DNA of 58,131 bases from Sphingobium sp. (GCA_030148625.1 JASBTC010000083.1:1-58131), one strand, 5' to 3'. Counted from the stretch's first letter, positions 7,804-17,199 are shown. The notes: generated by a model not told the origin, from the letters alone. A program made the numbers and translations.

Positions 7804-9021
7804 TTGGCAGATCATTTTCAGCGATGGCTTTCAGGGGGCCGGGGACGCCGGGCTCCCGTTCGCACGGTCGGCGCATGGTGCGCCGGCAACCGGCGGCTGG
7901 GCCTCGGCCTGGCTGCCGCGATACTCGGCCTGTATCCGTCGATCGCCTGCGCGCAGGGCTCGGATGCCCCCGTCACCTGGCGGCTGAGCAGTATCGCCGA
8001 TGGTTGGGCCGCGATCGACAATGGCGCCCGGCGCAACATCGCGGCGCTCAACAAGATCGACGCGGCGATCACCATCGACGGGCACGCCGCCGGCATCGGA
8101 TGGCTGAGCGCCCATGCAAGCTATTTCCATATCGTCGGCCATGGCCCCAGCGAGCGGCTGGTCGGTGACGGGCACGGCATCGACAATGCTGAAAGCGACC
8201 CCGACCACCGGCTGTTCGAAGCATGGGTGGAGGCAAGGCTCGCGCCCAACGCATCGATGCGTATGGGGCTGATGGATCTGAATGCGCAGTTCGACGCCAT
8301 CGATACCGCATCGCTCTTCCTCAACGGCGGGCACGGCATGGGCACCGAATTCGCGGCGAGCGGAGTCAACGGCCCCTCCACCTATCCGGCCACCGGGCTC
8401 GGCATCAGCGGCACCGCGACCTGGTCGGGCCTGACGCTTCAGGCCGCGGTCGTCGACGGCGCGCCGGATGCGACCGCCCATGGCGGCCTCGCTTCGCTAC
8501 GTTTGCGCGGGCGGGATGGCGCCCTGATCGTCGGCGAGGCGCGCTATGCGTTCCGTCAGGACGGCCCCTCGCTCGGGCTCGGCGTCTATCGATATAGTCG
8601 TGCGCCCGTCTCGACACCGGACACCATAGCACCGCGCCAGGGCGGCGGCATCTATGCGACGGCCGAATTGCCGGCGGCGCGCGGGTTTGCCGGCTGGCTT
8701 CGTATCGGCTTTGCCGATGCGGCGATTTCGGACGTGCGTCACCAGATCAGCGGCGGCATCGTCAGCCACGCACCGTTTCCGGGGCGGGAGCATGACAGGG
8801 TCGGCCTGGCGGTGAGTAGCATCGGCGTCCGTCCCGACGGCCCCGGCCGGATCGGCTATTCGCGGCGCGAAACCAATGTCGAGCTGACCTATCATCTCGC
8901 ATTGAGCGAGACCGTCAGCCTGCAGCCGGACGTGCAATATATCCTGAGGCCGGCCTATGATCCGGATTCCGAAAGCGCGTTGCTGGTCGGTTTGCGCCTG
9001 ACCGTCTCGTTCGGCAATTAG
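7804..9021 (+). CDS. OprB-like carbohydrate-selective porin family outer membrane protein
   Basis: About 405 residues. A signal peptide core (LGLGLAAAILGLYPSIACAQG) begins about 30 residues in, and the rest is alternating amphipathic strands with the OprB-type segments RMGLMDLNAQFD, FLNGGHGMGTEF and a C-terminal strand ending LRLTVSFGN, as expected for an outer membrane beta-barrel. The start is uncertain: the longest form begins with TTG at 7804, and no ATG is available before the signal peptide core. It lies between the DUF4198 and PepSY genes and probably belongs to the same uptake group. Confidence 0.78.
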   Translation: MADHFQRWLSGGRGRRAPVRTVGAWCAGNRRLGLGLAAAILGLYPSIACAQGSDAPVTWRLSSIADGWAAIDNGARRNIAALNKIDAAITIDGHAAGIGWLSAHASYFHIVGHGPSERLVGDGHGIDNAESDPDHRLFEAWVEARLAPNASMRMGLMDLNAQFDAIDTASLFLNGGHGMGTEFAASGVNGPSTYPATGLGISGTATWSGLTLQAAVVDGAPDATAHGGLASLRLRGRDGALIVGEARYAFRQDGPSLGLGVYRYSRAPVSTPDTIAPRQGGGIYATAELPAARGFAGWLRIGFADAAISDVRHQISGGIVSHAPFPGREHDRVGLAVSSIGVRPDGPGRIGYSRRETNVELTYHLALSETVSLQPDVQYILRPAYDPDSESALLVGLRLTVSFGN

Positions 9022-9064
9022 GACGCGGACCGGTGGCCAACACAGACGGTCAGGATCGCAACGC

Positions 9065-10177
9065 ATGAAGCGCAGATTATTGACGATCCACCGTTATGTT
9101 TCGCTGTCGCTCGCGCTGTTCTGGATCGTCCAGGCGCTGACGGGCACCATTCTCATCTATGCCCGCACTGCCGACGACATGGCGATGGGCGCCTCGGCGC
9201 GCGCCGTCTCCTCGGCCGCCGTCGATCGCACGATCGCGGCGATCGGCCGCTCGGGTGCCACCGTCCACGAATATTTCGTCAGCGGCGGCGTGCCGGGGCA
9301 GATCGATATCCTGGTCGAGGATCGCGCCGAAGGGTTCCGGGTCTGGCGCGTGGACGGGGCGAGCGGCGCCGTCCAGCGCGTGAGCGCGTGGAACGGGCCC
9401 TGGTGGAAGCTTTCGCTCGCGCGCGGGGCATTGCTCCTCCACAAATCCCTGCTCGCGGGCGCCACGGGACGGATCATCGTCATCGCGAGCGCCGCCATGC
9501 TGTTCGTCAACATCCTGATCGCGCTGAAACTGGCCTGGCCGATGAAACGGCGATGGCGTTCCGCACTCGTACCGGCCCGCGCCGGCAATGCCGTGGTCAG
9601 AAGCTTCTCCTGGCACAGGGCGCTCGGATTATGGGTGTTGCCCTTCGGCCTCGTCATCACGCTGACCGGGCTCGGGCTGTCCTTCATCCCGACGCTCGAA
9701 CAGCTGACGGCAAGCCGGGCCGCGTTGCCGCCGCAATGCCGGACCGCCACCGCCGGGCCGATGCCCGCTTTGTCGTCCGCCCGGGCGCTGGAAAGCGCAA
9801 GGCAGGTCTTCCCCGATGCCGGTCTGGTCGTCGTTTCGCTGCCGCGTGCGGACCGGCACTGCTATGTGCTGCAGATGCGGCAGCCCACGGAATGGCGGCG
9901 CATATTCGGCACCAGCCGCGTCTATGTGGACGCGCGATCCTATGATGTCATCGGCCGTTGGGATGCGACGGCAGCGGGCCTTCCCGCCAGGGCGGTGGTC
10001 GCGCTCTATACCATCCATACCGGCGAATGGGGCGGCAGCGCCGGCCGCTTCGCCACTTTGGTGATGGGCGCCGGCCTGCTCGCGACGATCATGCTCGGGC
10101 TCTGGCTCTGGTGGTCGCGGCGGCGCGCGCGCGGCGCGTCCGCCCGATCGGGCCGACAGCCCTCCGCCCGATCCTGA
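9065..10177 (+). CDS. PepSY-associated membrane protein (PiuB-like)
   Basis: A 370-residue inner membrane protein with about four transmembrane segments: one at 13-33 (LALFWIVQALTGTILIY), one near 140-160, one near 190-212 and one near 335-352, with periplasmic stretches between. HRYVSLSLALFW and SWHRALGLW are typical PepSY_TM helices with the conserved histidines thought to bind haem or pass electrons to ferric siderophores. ATG 9065 is preceded by AGGAT. Members of this family usually sit next to TonB receptors for iron chelates, as here. Electron-transfer function is inferred from the family. Confidence 0.82.
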   Translation: MKRRLLTIHRYVSLSLALFWIVQALTGTILIYARTADDMAMGASARAVSSAAVDRTIAAIGRSGATVHEYFVSGGVPGQIDILVEDRAEGFRVWRVDGASGAVQRVSAWNGPWWKLSLARGALLLHKSLLAGATGRIIVIASAAMLFVNILIALKLAWPMKRRWRSALVPARAGNAVVRSFSWHRALGLWVLPFGLVITLTGLGLSFIPTLEQLTASRAALPPQCRTATAGPMPALSSARALESARQVFPDAGLVVVSLPRADRHCYVLQMRQPTEWRRIFGTSRVYVDARSYDVIGRWDATAAGLPARAVVALYTIHTGEWGGSAGRFATLVMGAGLLATIMLGLWLWWSRRRARGASARSGRQPSARS

Positions 10178-10257
10178 TCAGGCTCGCGAGCGATCGGTCC
10201 GATGATGAGCCCATCATCCCGTTGTCGAGACAGGATCTGCGCCAGCAGCAAGCTTTC

Positions 10258-10350
10258 TCCTCCGCGTCTCCGCGCCTCCGCGTGAACCTGCCAATCCGGA
10301 AGCGCTGCCAGGCGATGACAGTTCACGCGGAGGCGCGGAGACGCGGAGGA
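10258..10350. repeat. 30-bp perfect inverted repeat in intergenic gap
   Basis: The arm at 10258-10287 (built of CTCCGCG-type octamers followed by TGAAC) is exactly complementary to 10321-10350, with a 33-base spacer, giving a very stable hairpin. The arm itself is internally repetitive: CCTCCGCG, TCTCCGCG, CCTCCGCG. It lies between the PepSY gene and the TonB receptor gene, 219 bases before the latter, and may be a REP-type element that also ends transcription. No open reading frame here looks real. Confidence 0.8.
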
Positions 10351-10568
10351 TCGTTCTCAAATGGCGGAAGTGGGGCAAAGTCGCGTCGTGCCAGCACGCC
10401 CGCTTTGCTCGACAATTAGGGGGCGGCTTCCAAAAATTGTGATCGACTCGACTGCCTGCTCGGGATCATCATCACCCATGAATTTCGCAGTGATCGAAAT
10501 AGAGTTCGAGTAAAAATTCAATTCTATCGAAATCCACATGCGTTCCATAAAAAAACAGGGGGTGTGAA
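10351..10568. promoter_or_regulatory. AT-richer leader upstream of TonB-dependent siderophore receptor
   Basis: This stretch is noticeably richer in A/T than its surroundings, as expected for a regulated promoter. An imperfect dyad, ATAGAGTT (10499-10506) against AATTCTAT (10520-10527), is a possible iron-regulator (Fur/RirA-type) site, but I cannot match it to a known box. GGGGGTG lies just before the ATG at 10569. Confidence 0.35.
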
Positions 10569-12656
10569 ATGGAAAAGATCAAGACCATGGCCTTTCGATC
10601 CGCAATGGCGGCGATCTGCTGCTCGGCTTCGTCAATGGCAATAGCGCAGGTGGAGTCGCAGGGTGCGCAATCGAACGAGGAAATTGTTGTCACCGCCGAT
10701 CGGCGCAACAGTTTCGGTCAGGATTATCTGCAGGCCGGTGCGTTTCGCGATGCGCGCATCATCGATACGCCGCTGACCGTCTCGGTCCTCAGCCGCGAAT
10801 TGCTCGATGCGCAACAGGCGGGCAGCATCATGGATGCGGCGCGCAACACCGCCGGCGTCACCCAGTCGCAGCTCAACAGCACGATCTACAGCAATCTCTC
10901 CATTCGCGGCATCGCCGTCGACAACCTGACCAACTTCCGGTTCAACGGCATCCTGCCGATCATCAACTTCATCGACATGCCGATCGAGAGCAAGGATCGT
11001 GTCGAGATCCTGAAGGGGGCCGCCGGCCTCTATTACGGGTTCGCCTCGCCATCGGGCATCGTCAATCTCGTCTCGTCCCGCGCGACCGCCGATCCCGTCA
11101 ACAAGGTCGATGTCAGCGGCAATCTCCACGGCTCCTTTGGCGGCCATGTCGATATCGGCCGGCGATGGGGCGATGTCGGGCTGCGCGTGAACGCGGCCGC
11201 CAATTCGCTCGAAACCGGCGTCGATCGCACGACTGGCCGGCGTTTCTTCACGTCCGCGGCTTTCGACTGGTCGGTCACCGACCGGCTGACCTTGCAGCTC
11301 GACGCCGAATATATCGACAAGTCGATCACCGAGGCGACCGAACTGGTCCTGCCCGCCGCCGTCAACGGCGTGGTCACCGTGCCGCCGCTGCAAAAGGCGT
11401 CGAAGAATGTCGGTGCCACCTGGCTGCTGTCCGAGGGTTATGAGTACAACCTGCTCGCCCGCCTGAAATACACGATCTCCGACGATTGGAGCGTCACCTT
11501 CGGCACGGGCGAATCCTATCTCAAGCGCGACCGCCGCTATTCGTCCTTCTCCGGCTATAATCTCGCGACGGGCAACGGCACGCTCGGTCTCGCGCTCACC
11601 CATGGCAATGATTATCGCGCGCGGATCGTGCGCGGCGACGTGGCGGGCGTCATCCAGACCGGACCGATCAAGCATAATCTGCTGATCGGAGCGTCCTATT
11701 ACACCCGCGCCAGCAACATCCCCGCCGCGACCCGCTACACATTCGCGCAGAATCTCTACGATCCCATCGTCATTCCGGAACAGCCGACGCCGGCGCGCAC
11801 GATCACGAGCATTTCGCGCGTCAAGGAAAGCGCGGTGTTCATCTTCGATCGCGCCAGCGTCGGGGAATGGCTGAATCTCATCGTCGGTTATCGCAAGACC
11901 GATTATGAGGATCGCAGCCTGACGACCATCTACAAGGCCAGCCCGGATTCCTGGTCGTACGGCGCGCTGGTCAAGCCGATGCGCTGGCTCAGCATCTACG
12001 GAAATTATATCGAAGGGCTCGAATCGGGCGGCATCGTCCCGCAGATCGCGACCAATGCCGGGCAGGTCCTGCCGGCCGCGCTCAGCAAGCAGCGCGAGTT
12101 CGGCGTGAAGCTCGAACCCAGGCGCGGCTTCCTGATCACCGGCGCCTATTTCGATATCGACCGGACATCGGCCTATCTGAATGCCGCGAACCTGTTCGTC
12201 CAGGATGGCCAGGCCAGCTTCAAGGGCTTCGAATTCAGCGGCAGCGGCAATATCGGGCCCAACCTGTCCCTGTCGGTCAGCGGCGTGTTCCTCGATGCCG
12301 TGCAGAGAACCGGCAGTGCGGCCGTGGTCGGCAATGTGATCGAGAACACCTCGAAGTTCAGCGGTTCGATCTTCGCCGAATATCGCATCGAGGCGCTGGA
12401 TGGGCTGCGGGTCTCCGCGGGCATGTTCCGGGTCGGGCGTCGCGCCGCCAATGCCGCGAATACCGCCTTCGTCAAAGGCTATACGACCTTCGATCTGGGC
12501 CTGCGCTACGAGACCGAGATCGCCGGACATCCGACCTCGTTCCGCCTCTATGGCGAGAATGTCGGCGGCCGCGAATATTGGGCGGCCACCGGGTCGAGCC
12601 TGCTGCAACAGGGCGTACCGAGGACGGTGAAGGTCTCGGTCGCGACCTCCTTCTGA
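10569..12656 (+). CDS. TonB-dependent siderophore receptor
   Basis: A 695-residue outer membrane receptor. Signal peptide about residues 1-26 ending AIA; TonB box-like NEEIVVTA near residue 37; plug domain with SVLSRELLDAQQ, the NLSIRGI motif and RVEILKGAAGLYYGFASPSGIVNLV; then a 22-strand barrel ending in aromatic Phe (VATSF). The plug sequence is of the siderophore-receptor subgroup, which imports ferric chelates using TonB energy. The preceding PepSY and DUF4198 genes fit iron uptake. It is followed, across a 104-base gap holding a hairpin, by the D-amino-acid dehydrogenase gene, so it could alternatively serve the catabolic locus downstream. Confidence 0.92.
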   Translation: MEKIKTMAFRSAMAAICCSASSMAIAQVESQGAQSNEEIVVTADRRNSFGQDYLQAGAFRDARIIDTPLTVSVLSRELLDAQQAGSIMDAARNTAGVTQSQLNSTIYSNLSIRGIAVDNLTNFRFNGILPIINFIDMPIESKDRVEILKGAAGLYYGFASPSGIVNLVSSRATADPVNKVDVSGNLHGSFGGHVDIGRRWGDVGLRVNAAANSLETGVDRTTGRRFFTSAAFDWSVTDRLTLQLDAEYIDKSITEATELVLPAAVNGVVTVPPLQKASKNVGATWLLSEGYEYNLLARLKYTISDDWSVTFGTGESYLKRDRRYSSFSGYNLATGNGTLGLALTHGNDYRARIVRGDVAGVIQTGPIKHNLLIGASYYTRASNIPAATRYTFAQNLYDPIVIPEQPTPARTITSISRVKESAVFIFDRASVGEWLNLIVGYRKTDYEDRSLTTIYKASPDSWSYGALVKPMRWLSIYGNYIEGLESGGIVPQIATNAGQVLPAALSKQREFGVKLEPRRGFLITGAYFDIDRTSAYLNAANLFVQDGQASFKGFEFSGSGNIGPNLSLSVSGVFLDAVQRTGSAAVVGNVIENTSKFSGSIFAEYRIEALDGLRVSAGMFRVGRRAANAANTAFVKGYTTFDLGLRYETEIAGHPTSFRLYGENVGGREYWAATGSSLLQQGVPRTVKVSVATSF

Positions 12657-12696
12657 CGGCCATGGCCAGATCCGGCTCCGATGATGACCCCCGACC

Positions 12697-12737
12697 GTCC
12701 CCGACACGCAATACGATCGACATCCATCGTCGGGGAC
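12697..12737. terminator. Candidate hairpin between TonB receptor and DauA-like gene
   Basis: GTCCCCGAC (12697-12705) pairs perfectly with GTCGGGGAC (12729-12737) across a 23-base loop. It lies 40 bases after the receptor stop. No T-run follows, so it may be a rho-independent-like attenuator or merely an mRNA-stabilising hairpin. Confidence 0.35.
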
Positions 12738-12760
12738 GCCGTCATGAAACGAGGATATAA

Positions 12761-13891
12761 ATGAAGTTCGATGTCATCGTCGTCGGAGGGGGCTTTGCCG
12801 GTGCCTCGACCGCCTATTTCCTGGCACGGTCCGCATCGGTGCTCCTGATCGAGCGGGAGCCGGCGCTCGGCACCCAGAGTTCGGGGCGCTCGGCCGAGCA
12901 GTTCACCGTCGGCATCGCCGCGGATCTGATGCGCAATCTCGGGGCGGCCAGCCGGTCGTTCTTCGATACGCCGCCGGCGGAATTCGGCGAGGAATCACTG
13001 CTTTCGCCGCGAGGCTGCCTCACTGTCGGTGCGGCGGAGCATCGCGCTCGCCTCGACATGCTCTCGCAGCGCCTGGCATCGGCCCGCGCGGAGGCGCGGC
13101 CGCTTTCGGGGGTTGAGGCGCTGGCATTGTTTCCGGCGCTTCGTCCGGACGGTGTCGAGCTCGGCATCTATGAACCCGGCGCTGCCGACATCGACAGCAA
13201 CAGGCTGTTGCAGGGCTATGTCCGCAGCGCGCGCAGCCATGGCGCCGAGATCCTTCTCGACGCACCGGTCTCGTCGATCGATCGCCGGAATGGCCGATGG
13301 ATCGTGACGACGGGCAAGGGGGCGTTCGAGGCACCGGTCATCGTCAATGCCGGCGGCGCCTGGGTCGACCAGATCGCGGCGATGGCGGGCGTCGCGCCCG
13401 TCGGCATCCGGCCGATGCGGCGAACCGCCTTCACTTTCGCGGCGCCGGCCGGGCTGACGGTCGATGCCTGGCCGCATGTCTTCAAGGTCGATCGGCAATG
13501 GTATCTGAAGCCTGAGACCGGCCGGTTCATGGGCAGCCTGGCCGACGAGGTGCTGTCGCCGCCGAGCGACGTCTATCCCGACGATCTGGATGTCGCCCAG
13601 GCGATCGAGAATATCGCGGCGGATACGACGCTCGCCATCGGGCGTCCGATGAGCAGCTGGGCGGGGCTGCGCAACTTCCTTGCCGACCGCAATCCGGTCG
13701 GCGGCGCGCGCGTCGACGATCCTTCTTTCGTCTGGGTGGCCGGGCAGGGCGGATGCGGCGTGCTGACCTCGCCGGCGCTCGGGCAGGCGGCGGCGGCGGC
13801 GGCGCTGGGACAGGCGCTGCCCGACGCGCTGCGCGAATTCGGGATCGATGCCGCAGCGCTTTCGCCCGACCGGCTCACCGCCGCGCCGTGA
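12761..13891 (+). CDS. FAD-dependent D-amino-acid dehydrogenase, D-arginine dehydrogenase (DauA)-like
   Basis: A 376-residue DAO-superfamily flavoprotein. The FAD-binding loop VVGGGFAGASTAYFLA is at residues 6-21, then SSGRSAEQ, SRSFFDTPP, LSPRG, GAADIDSN, NAGGAWVDQIA, WYLKP, SWAGLRNFLADRNP and GQGGCGVLTSPA. These segments, their order and the length agree closely with Pseudomonas D-arginine dehydrogenase as I know it, which oxidises D-Arg to the imino acid that hydrolyses to 2-ketoarginine. Another basic D-amino acid is possible. GAGGAT precedes the ATG by 6 bases. It heads a run with RidA, a second flavoprotein and a KauB-like aldehyde dehydrogenase, which fits guanidino compound breakdown. 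No dauB (anabolic L-arginine dehydrogenase) is seen. Confidence 0.83.
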   Translation: MKFDVIVVGGGFAGASTAYFLARSASVLLIEREPALGTQSSGRSAEQFTVGIAADLMRNLGAASRSFFDTPPAEFGEESLLSPRGCLTVGAAEHRARLDMLSQRLASARAEARPLSGVEALALFPALRPDGVELGIYEPGAADIDSNRLLQGYVRSARSHGAEILLDAPVSSIDRRNGRWIVTTGKGAFEAPVIVNAGGAWVDQIAAMAGVAPVGIRPMRRTAFTFAAPAGLTVDAWPHVFKVDRQWYLKPETGRFMGSLADEVLSPPSDVYPDDLDVAQAIENIAADTTLAIGRPMSSWAGLRNFLADRNPVGGARVDDPSFVWVAGQGGCGVLTSPALGQAAAAAALGQALPDALREFGIDAAALSPDRLTAAP

Positions 13892-13936
13892 CGGGCGGCC
13901 GCGTCCAGACACCATGATCTTTTTCGGGAATCCAGA

Positions 13937-14353
13937 ATGACTTCGACCTACAGGCCCACGGCCATTCCACGCACGCGCATCACATCGGGCAGCGAATTCG
14001 AGCGTATCTATAATTACAGCCGCGCCGTGCTCGTCGGAAACCATCTGATGATCTCCGGAACCACCGGTTACGACTATGCCACGAGCACGCTTGCCGACGG
14101 CCCCGTCGAGCAGACCGAGCAGCTGATCCGCAATGTCGAGGCCGCGCTCGCCCAGGTCGGCGGCACGCTCGCCGATATCGTCCGGGTCCGCATGTATCTC
14201 GCTTATGCCGAAGATTATGACGCGATCATGGAGGCCTATGCCCGGGCCTTTGAGGGGATCTGTCCCGCCTGCACGACGGTCGAGGCGAAGCTGTTCGATC
14301 CCGCCATGCGCATCGAGATGGACATGGACGCGATTGTCGATGTCCGCCCTTAA
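13937..14353 (+). CDS. RidA family protein (reactive imine/enamine deaminase)
   Basis: A 138-residue YjgF/YER057c/UK114-fold protein. Family marks include SRAVLVGNHLMISGTTG, the trimer-interface QTEQLIRNVEAALAQVGGTLADIVRVRMYL and CPACTTVEAKLF near the C-terminus; the highly conserved RidA arginine is represented by R59-R61-type positions in this stretch. RidA proteins hydrolyse the imine products of amino-acid oxidases and PLP enzymes, so its place between two FAD amine oxidase genes makes biochemical sense. Its last 14 bases overlap the start of the next flavoprotein gene, showing translational coupling. Confidence 0.9.
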   Translation: MTSTYRPTAIPRTRITSGSEFERIYNYSRAVLVGNHLMISGTTGYDYATSTLADGPVEQTEQLIRNVEAALAQVGGTLADIVRVRMYLAYAEDYDAIMEAYARAFEGICPACTTVEAKLFDPAMRIEMDMDAIVDVRP

Positions 14354-15695
14354 TCTCAGGCCGCATACCCCGGACGACGTGCTCGCCCGGATCGGGAACC
14401 GCGCCTGGGCGCTGCCCGATCGCGCCGATGCCATCATCATCGGCGGCGGCATCATGGGGATCGCGACCGCTTATTATCTGGCGCAGGCCGGAGTGAAGGC
14501 GGTGGTGATCGAAAAGGATCGCGTCGCATCGCAGCAATCGGGCCGCAATTGGGGGTTCGTGCGCACGCAATATCGCGATCCCGCCGAAATGCCGCTGGCG
14601 CTGGAGGCGCTGCGCATCTGGCCCGGGCTCGAGGCCGAACTCGGCACACCGCTCGGCTGGAGAGCCACGGGCTGCCTGTTCGCCGCGGCCGACGATGCCG
14701 AATATGGCGCCTTCGAAGCCTGGCTCCGCCAGCTGGGCGCGCACGCGACCTCGTCGCGTCTCCTCAGCGCCGGGGAAACCGCCCGGCTGTTGCCGTCGCT
14801 CAATCGGCCCGCGGTGGGCGCGCTGTACACGCCCGACGACGGCCAGGCCGAACCGGGGCAGGCGACCATGGCCTTTGCCCGCGCGGCCCGGGCGGCGGGC
14901 GTCGAGATATTGGAGGATTGCGGCGCGATCGGCATCGATGTCGCGGCGGGCCGGGTCACCGGTGTACGGACCGAACATGGCCTGATCCGCAGCGATGTCG
15001 TGATCTGCGCCGCGGGTGCGATCTCCCACCATCTGCTGCGGCCATTGGGGTTGCTGCTGCCGCAAAAGACGGTCCGCAACACCGTGTCGCTGACCACCCC
15101 GGTGGCGCCGCTTGCCCAGCCCTGCTTCTGCGGCTTCGGGCTCGGCCTGCGGCAACGCGCCGACGGATCGTGCATCATCGCCGCGGAATCGACCTCGGAT
15201 GTCGACGTGACCCTGGGTTCACTGCACAATGCGCGCTATTTCCTGTCCAGTTTCCTGTCGAACTGGCGGACCTTCCGGTTGAGCATCGGCCGGCCCCTGC
15301 TCGACGATCTGCACGGCCTGATCGTGCGGAAACGCGAAGAGCGGCTGATCGAACCGCGCCGGCCCTTCCTGGCCCCCAATGAGAAGCGGGCCGGCAAGAT
15401 GCGCGACCTGCTCAGGCAGCTTTTCGCGGGCGCCGAGACTGTGGAGATCGAAAGATCCTGGGCCGGCGCGATCGACGTGTTGCCCGATGCCCTGCCGGTC
15501 GTCGACGGCGCGACTGGCGTGTCGGGCCTGGTCGTGGCGACCGGTTTCTCCGGGCATGGTTTCGGCCTTGCACCGGCGGTCGGCCGCACCGTCGCCGCGA
15601 TCGCGGCCGGACGGGCGTCGCCGCTCGATCTTTCGGCATTCCGTCTCGATCGTTTCGAACGGGGCACTTTCGGCCAGCCCCACGCGCCGCTTTGA
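14340..15695 (+). CDS. FAD-dependent oxidoreductase, DAO superfamily (sarcosine oxidase beta/opine oxidase-like)
   Basis: A 451-residue flavoprotein. The dinucleotide loop IIIGGGIMGIATAYYLAQAG lies about 30 residues in, followed by SGRNWGFVRTQYRD, a motif seen in sarcosine oxidase beta-subunit and opine oxidase relatives, and near the C-terminus TGFSGHGFGLAPAVGR, which closes the FAD site. It should oxidise a secondary or primary amine. The ATG at 14340 lies inside the ridA 3' end (14-base overlap) and is the first start that keeps the FAD loop near the N-terminus. With DauA-like and RidA upstream and an aldehyde dehydrogenase downstream it forms one operon. The amine it uses is unknown. Confidence 0.85.
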   Translation: MSALNLRPHTPDDVLARIGNRAWALPDRADAIIIGGGIMGIATAYYLAQAGVKAVVIEKDRVASQQSGRNWGFVRTQYRDPAEMPLALEALRIWPGLEAELGTPLGWRATGCLFAAADDAEYGAFEAWLRQLGAHATSSRLLSAGETARLLPSLNRPAVGALYTPDDGQAEPGQATMAFARAARAAGVEILEDCGAIGIDVAAGRVTGVRTEHGLIRSDVVICAAGAISHHLLRPLGLLLPQKTVRNTVSLTTPVAPLAQPCFCGFGLGLRQRADGSCIIAAESTSDVDVTLGSLHNARYFLSSFLSNWRTFRLSIGRPLLDDLHGLIVRKREERLIEPRRPFLAPNEKRAGKMRDLLRQLFAGAETVEIERSWAGAIDVLPDALPVVDGATGVSGLVVATGFSGHGFGLAPAVGRTVAAIAAGRASPLDLSAFRLDRFERGTFGQPHAPL

Positions 15696-15705
15696 GGAGT
15701 CCGTC

Positions 15706-17199
15706 ATGACCATTGCCGATCACGCGCATTACCGGTCGATCGCTTCGCGATTGTCGATGGCGGGCCGCGCATTCATCGACGGCGCCTGGAACGACGGGCC
15801 CGCGCTTTTCGAAACCGTGAACCCGGCGACCGGTCGGGCCTTCGCGACGGTGGCCCATTGCGGCGATGCCGAGGTGGACGGCGCGGTGCGCGCCGCCCGG
15901 CGCAGCGTGCGCGACGGCGTCTGGGGACGGCAGCCGCCCGAATATCGCAAGGCCATATTGCTGCGGCTTGCCGATCTGATCCGGCATAATGCCGAGGATC
16001 TCGCGGTCCTCGAAAGCCTCGACAGCGGCAAGCCGATCCGGGATTGTCTGAAGGAGATCGGCGAAGAAGTCCCGTCCTGCTTCCAATGGTATGCCGAACT
16101 GATCGACAAGAGTTTCGGCAAGGTCGCCCCGACCGGTGAAAATGTGTGGGCGATGATCGTCAAGGAGCCGGTCGGTGTCGTCGGGCTGGTCCTGCCGTGG
16201 AATTTCCCGCTGTTGATGGCGGCGTGGAAACTCGCGCCGGCGCTGGCCGCGGGCTGCTCGGTGGTGGTGAAGCCGGCCGAGCAGACATCGCTCACCGCAT
16301 TGCGCCTCGCCGAACTGGCGGCCGAAGCGGGCGTGCCGGCGGGCGTGCTCAACGTCGTTCCGGGATTTGGCGAGACCGCGGGCGCCGCGATCGGGCGCCA
16401 TCCCGACATCGATGCCGTGTCCTTCACCGGATCCACCGAGGTCGGCCGTCATTTCCTGCGCTATGCAGCGGATACGAACCTGAAGACCGTCGGACTCGAA
16501 ATGGGCGGCAAGAGCCCCTTCATCATCCTCGACGATGCACCCTTGTCCGAGGATCTGATCGAGAATGCGGCGATGTCCGCTTTCTGGAACGCCGGACAGA
16601 ATTGCTCGGCCAATATGCGCCAGATCGTCGGCGGCGGGCTTCACGACGCATTCGTGGATGCGGTGGCGCGGCGTGCCGATGCGATCGTGATCGGCGATCC
16701 GCTCGATCCGGCGACCGAAATGGGGCCGCTGGTGTCGGAGGAACATCGGGCCAATGTCCGGCGCCATCTCGATATCGGCCGGCGCGAAGGTGCGGTGGCG
16801 ACGCTCGATCGTGCCGATCAGGGCCGGGACGGCTGGTTCATGGGGCCGACCGTCCTTGCCGGATTGACGCCGGCGATGACGCTCGCGCGCGAGGAGATAT
16901 TCGGCCCCGTATTGGGGGTTCTGAAGGTCGATGGTCTGGATCAGGCCGTGCGTGTCGCCAATGACAGCGATTACGGCTTGCATGCCACCATCTACACGCG
17001 CGACATCGATGCCGCGATGCACGTCGCCAATCGTCTGGAATGCGGTACGGTGGCGATCAACGGCTTCACCGAGGGTGACATGAAGACCCCGTTCGGCGGC
17101 TATAAACGATCCGGTTCTCTCGCCCGCGACAAGGGCGTGGAGGCGCTGGACCAGTATCTGCACAGCAAGACCATCTGGATCACCAACACGCAATATTGA
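15706..17199 (+). CDS. Aldehyde dehydrogenase, PuuC/KauB-like (gamma-aminobutyraldehyde type)
   Basis: A 497-residue NAD(P)-dependent aldehyde dehydrogenase of full length. PWNFPLLMAAWKLAPAL, the cofactor loop FTGSTEVG, the general-base glutamate in LEMGGKSP and the nucleophilic cysteine in NAGQNCSAN are all present; EEIFGPVLGV and FGGYKRSG close the fold. Length and segments match the PuuC/KauB group, which oxidises gamma-glutamyl- or guanidino-butyraldehyde. AGGAG sits 6 bases before ATG 15706, a strong ribosome site. In the Pseudomonas D-arginine route 4-guanidinobutyraldehyde is oxidised by such an enzyme, which suits the DauA-like neighbour. Confidence 0.9.
   Translation: MTIADHAHYRSIASRLSMAGRAFIDGAWNDGPALFETVNPATGRAFATVAHCGDAEVDGAVRAARRSVRDGVWGRQPPEYRKAILLRLADLIRHNAEDLAVLESLDSGKPIRDCLKEIGEEVPSCFQWYAELIDKSFGKVAPTGENVWAMIVKEPVGVVGLVLPWNFPLLMAAWKLAPALAAGCSVVVKPAEQTSLTALRLAELAAEAGVPAGVLNVVPGFGETAGAAIGRHPDIDAVSFTGSTEVGRHFLRYAADTNLKTVGLEMGGKSPFIILDDAPLSEDLIENAAMSAFWNAGQNCSANMRQIVGGGLHDAFVDAVARRADAIVIGDPLDPATEMGPLVSEEHRANVRRHLDIGRREGAVATLDRADQGRDGWFMGPTVLAGLTPAMTLAREEIFGPVLGVLKVDGLDQAVRVANDSDYGLHATIYTRDIDAAMHVANRLECGTVAINGFTEGDMKTPFGGYKRSGSLARDKGVEALDQYLHSKTIWITNTQY

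Noticed and set aside
10632..12707. 691-codon open frame antisense to the siderophore receptor
   Set aside because: Composition is typical of an antisense shadow and the plus-strand receptor has full family features.
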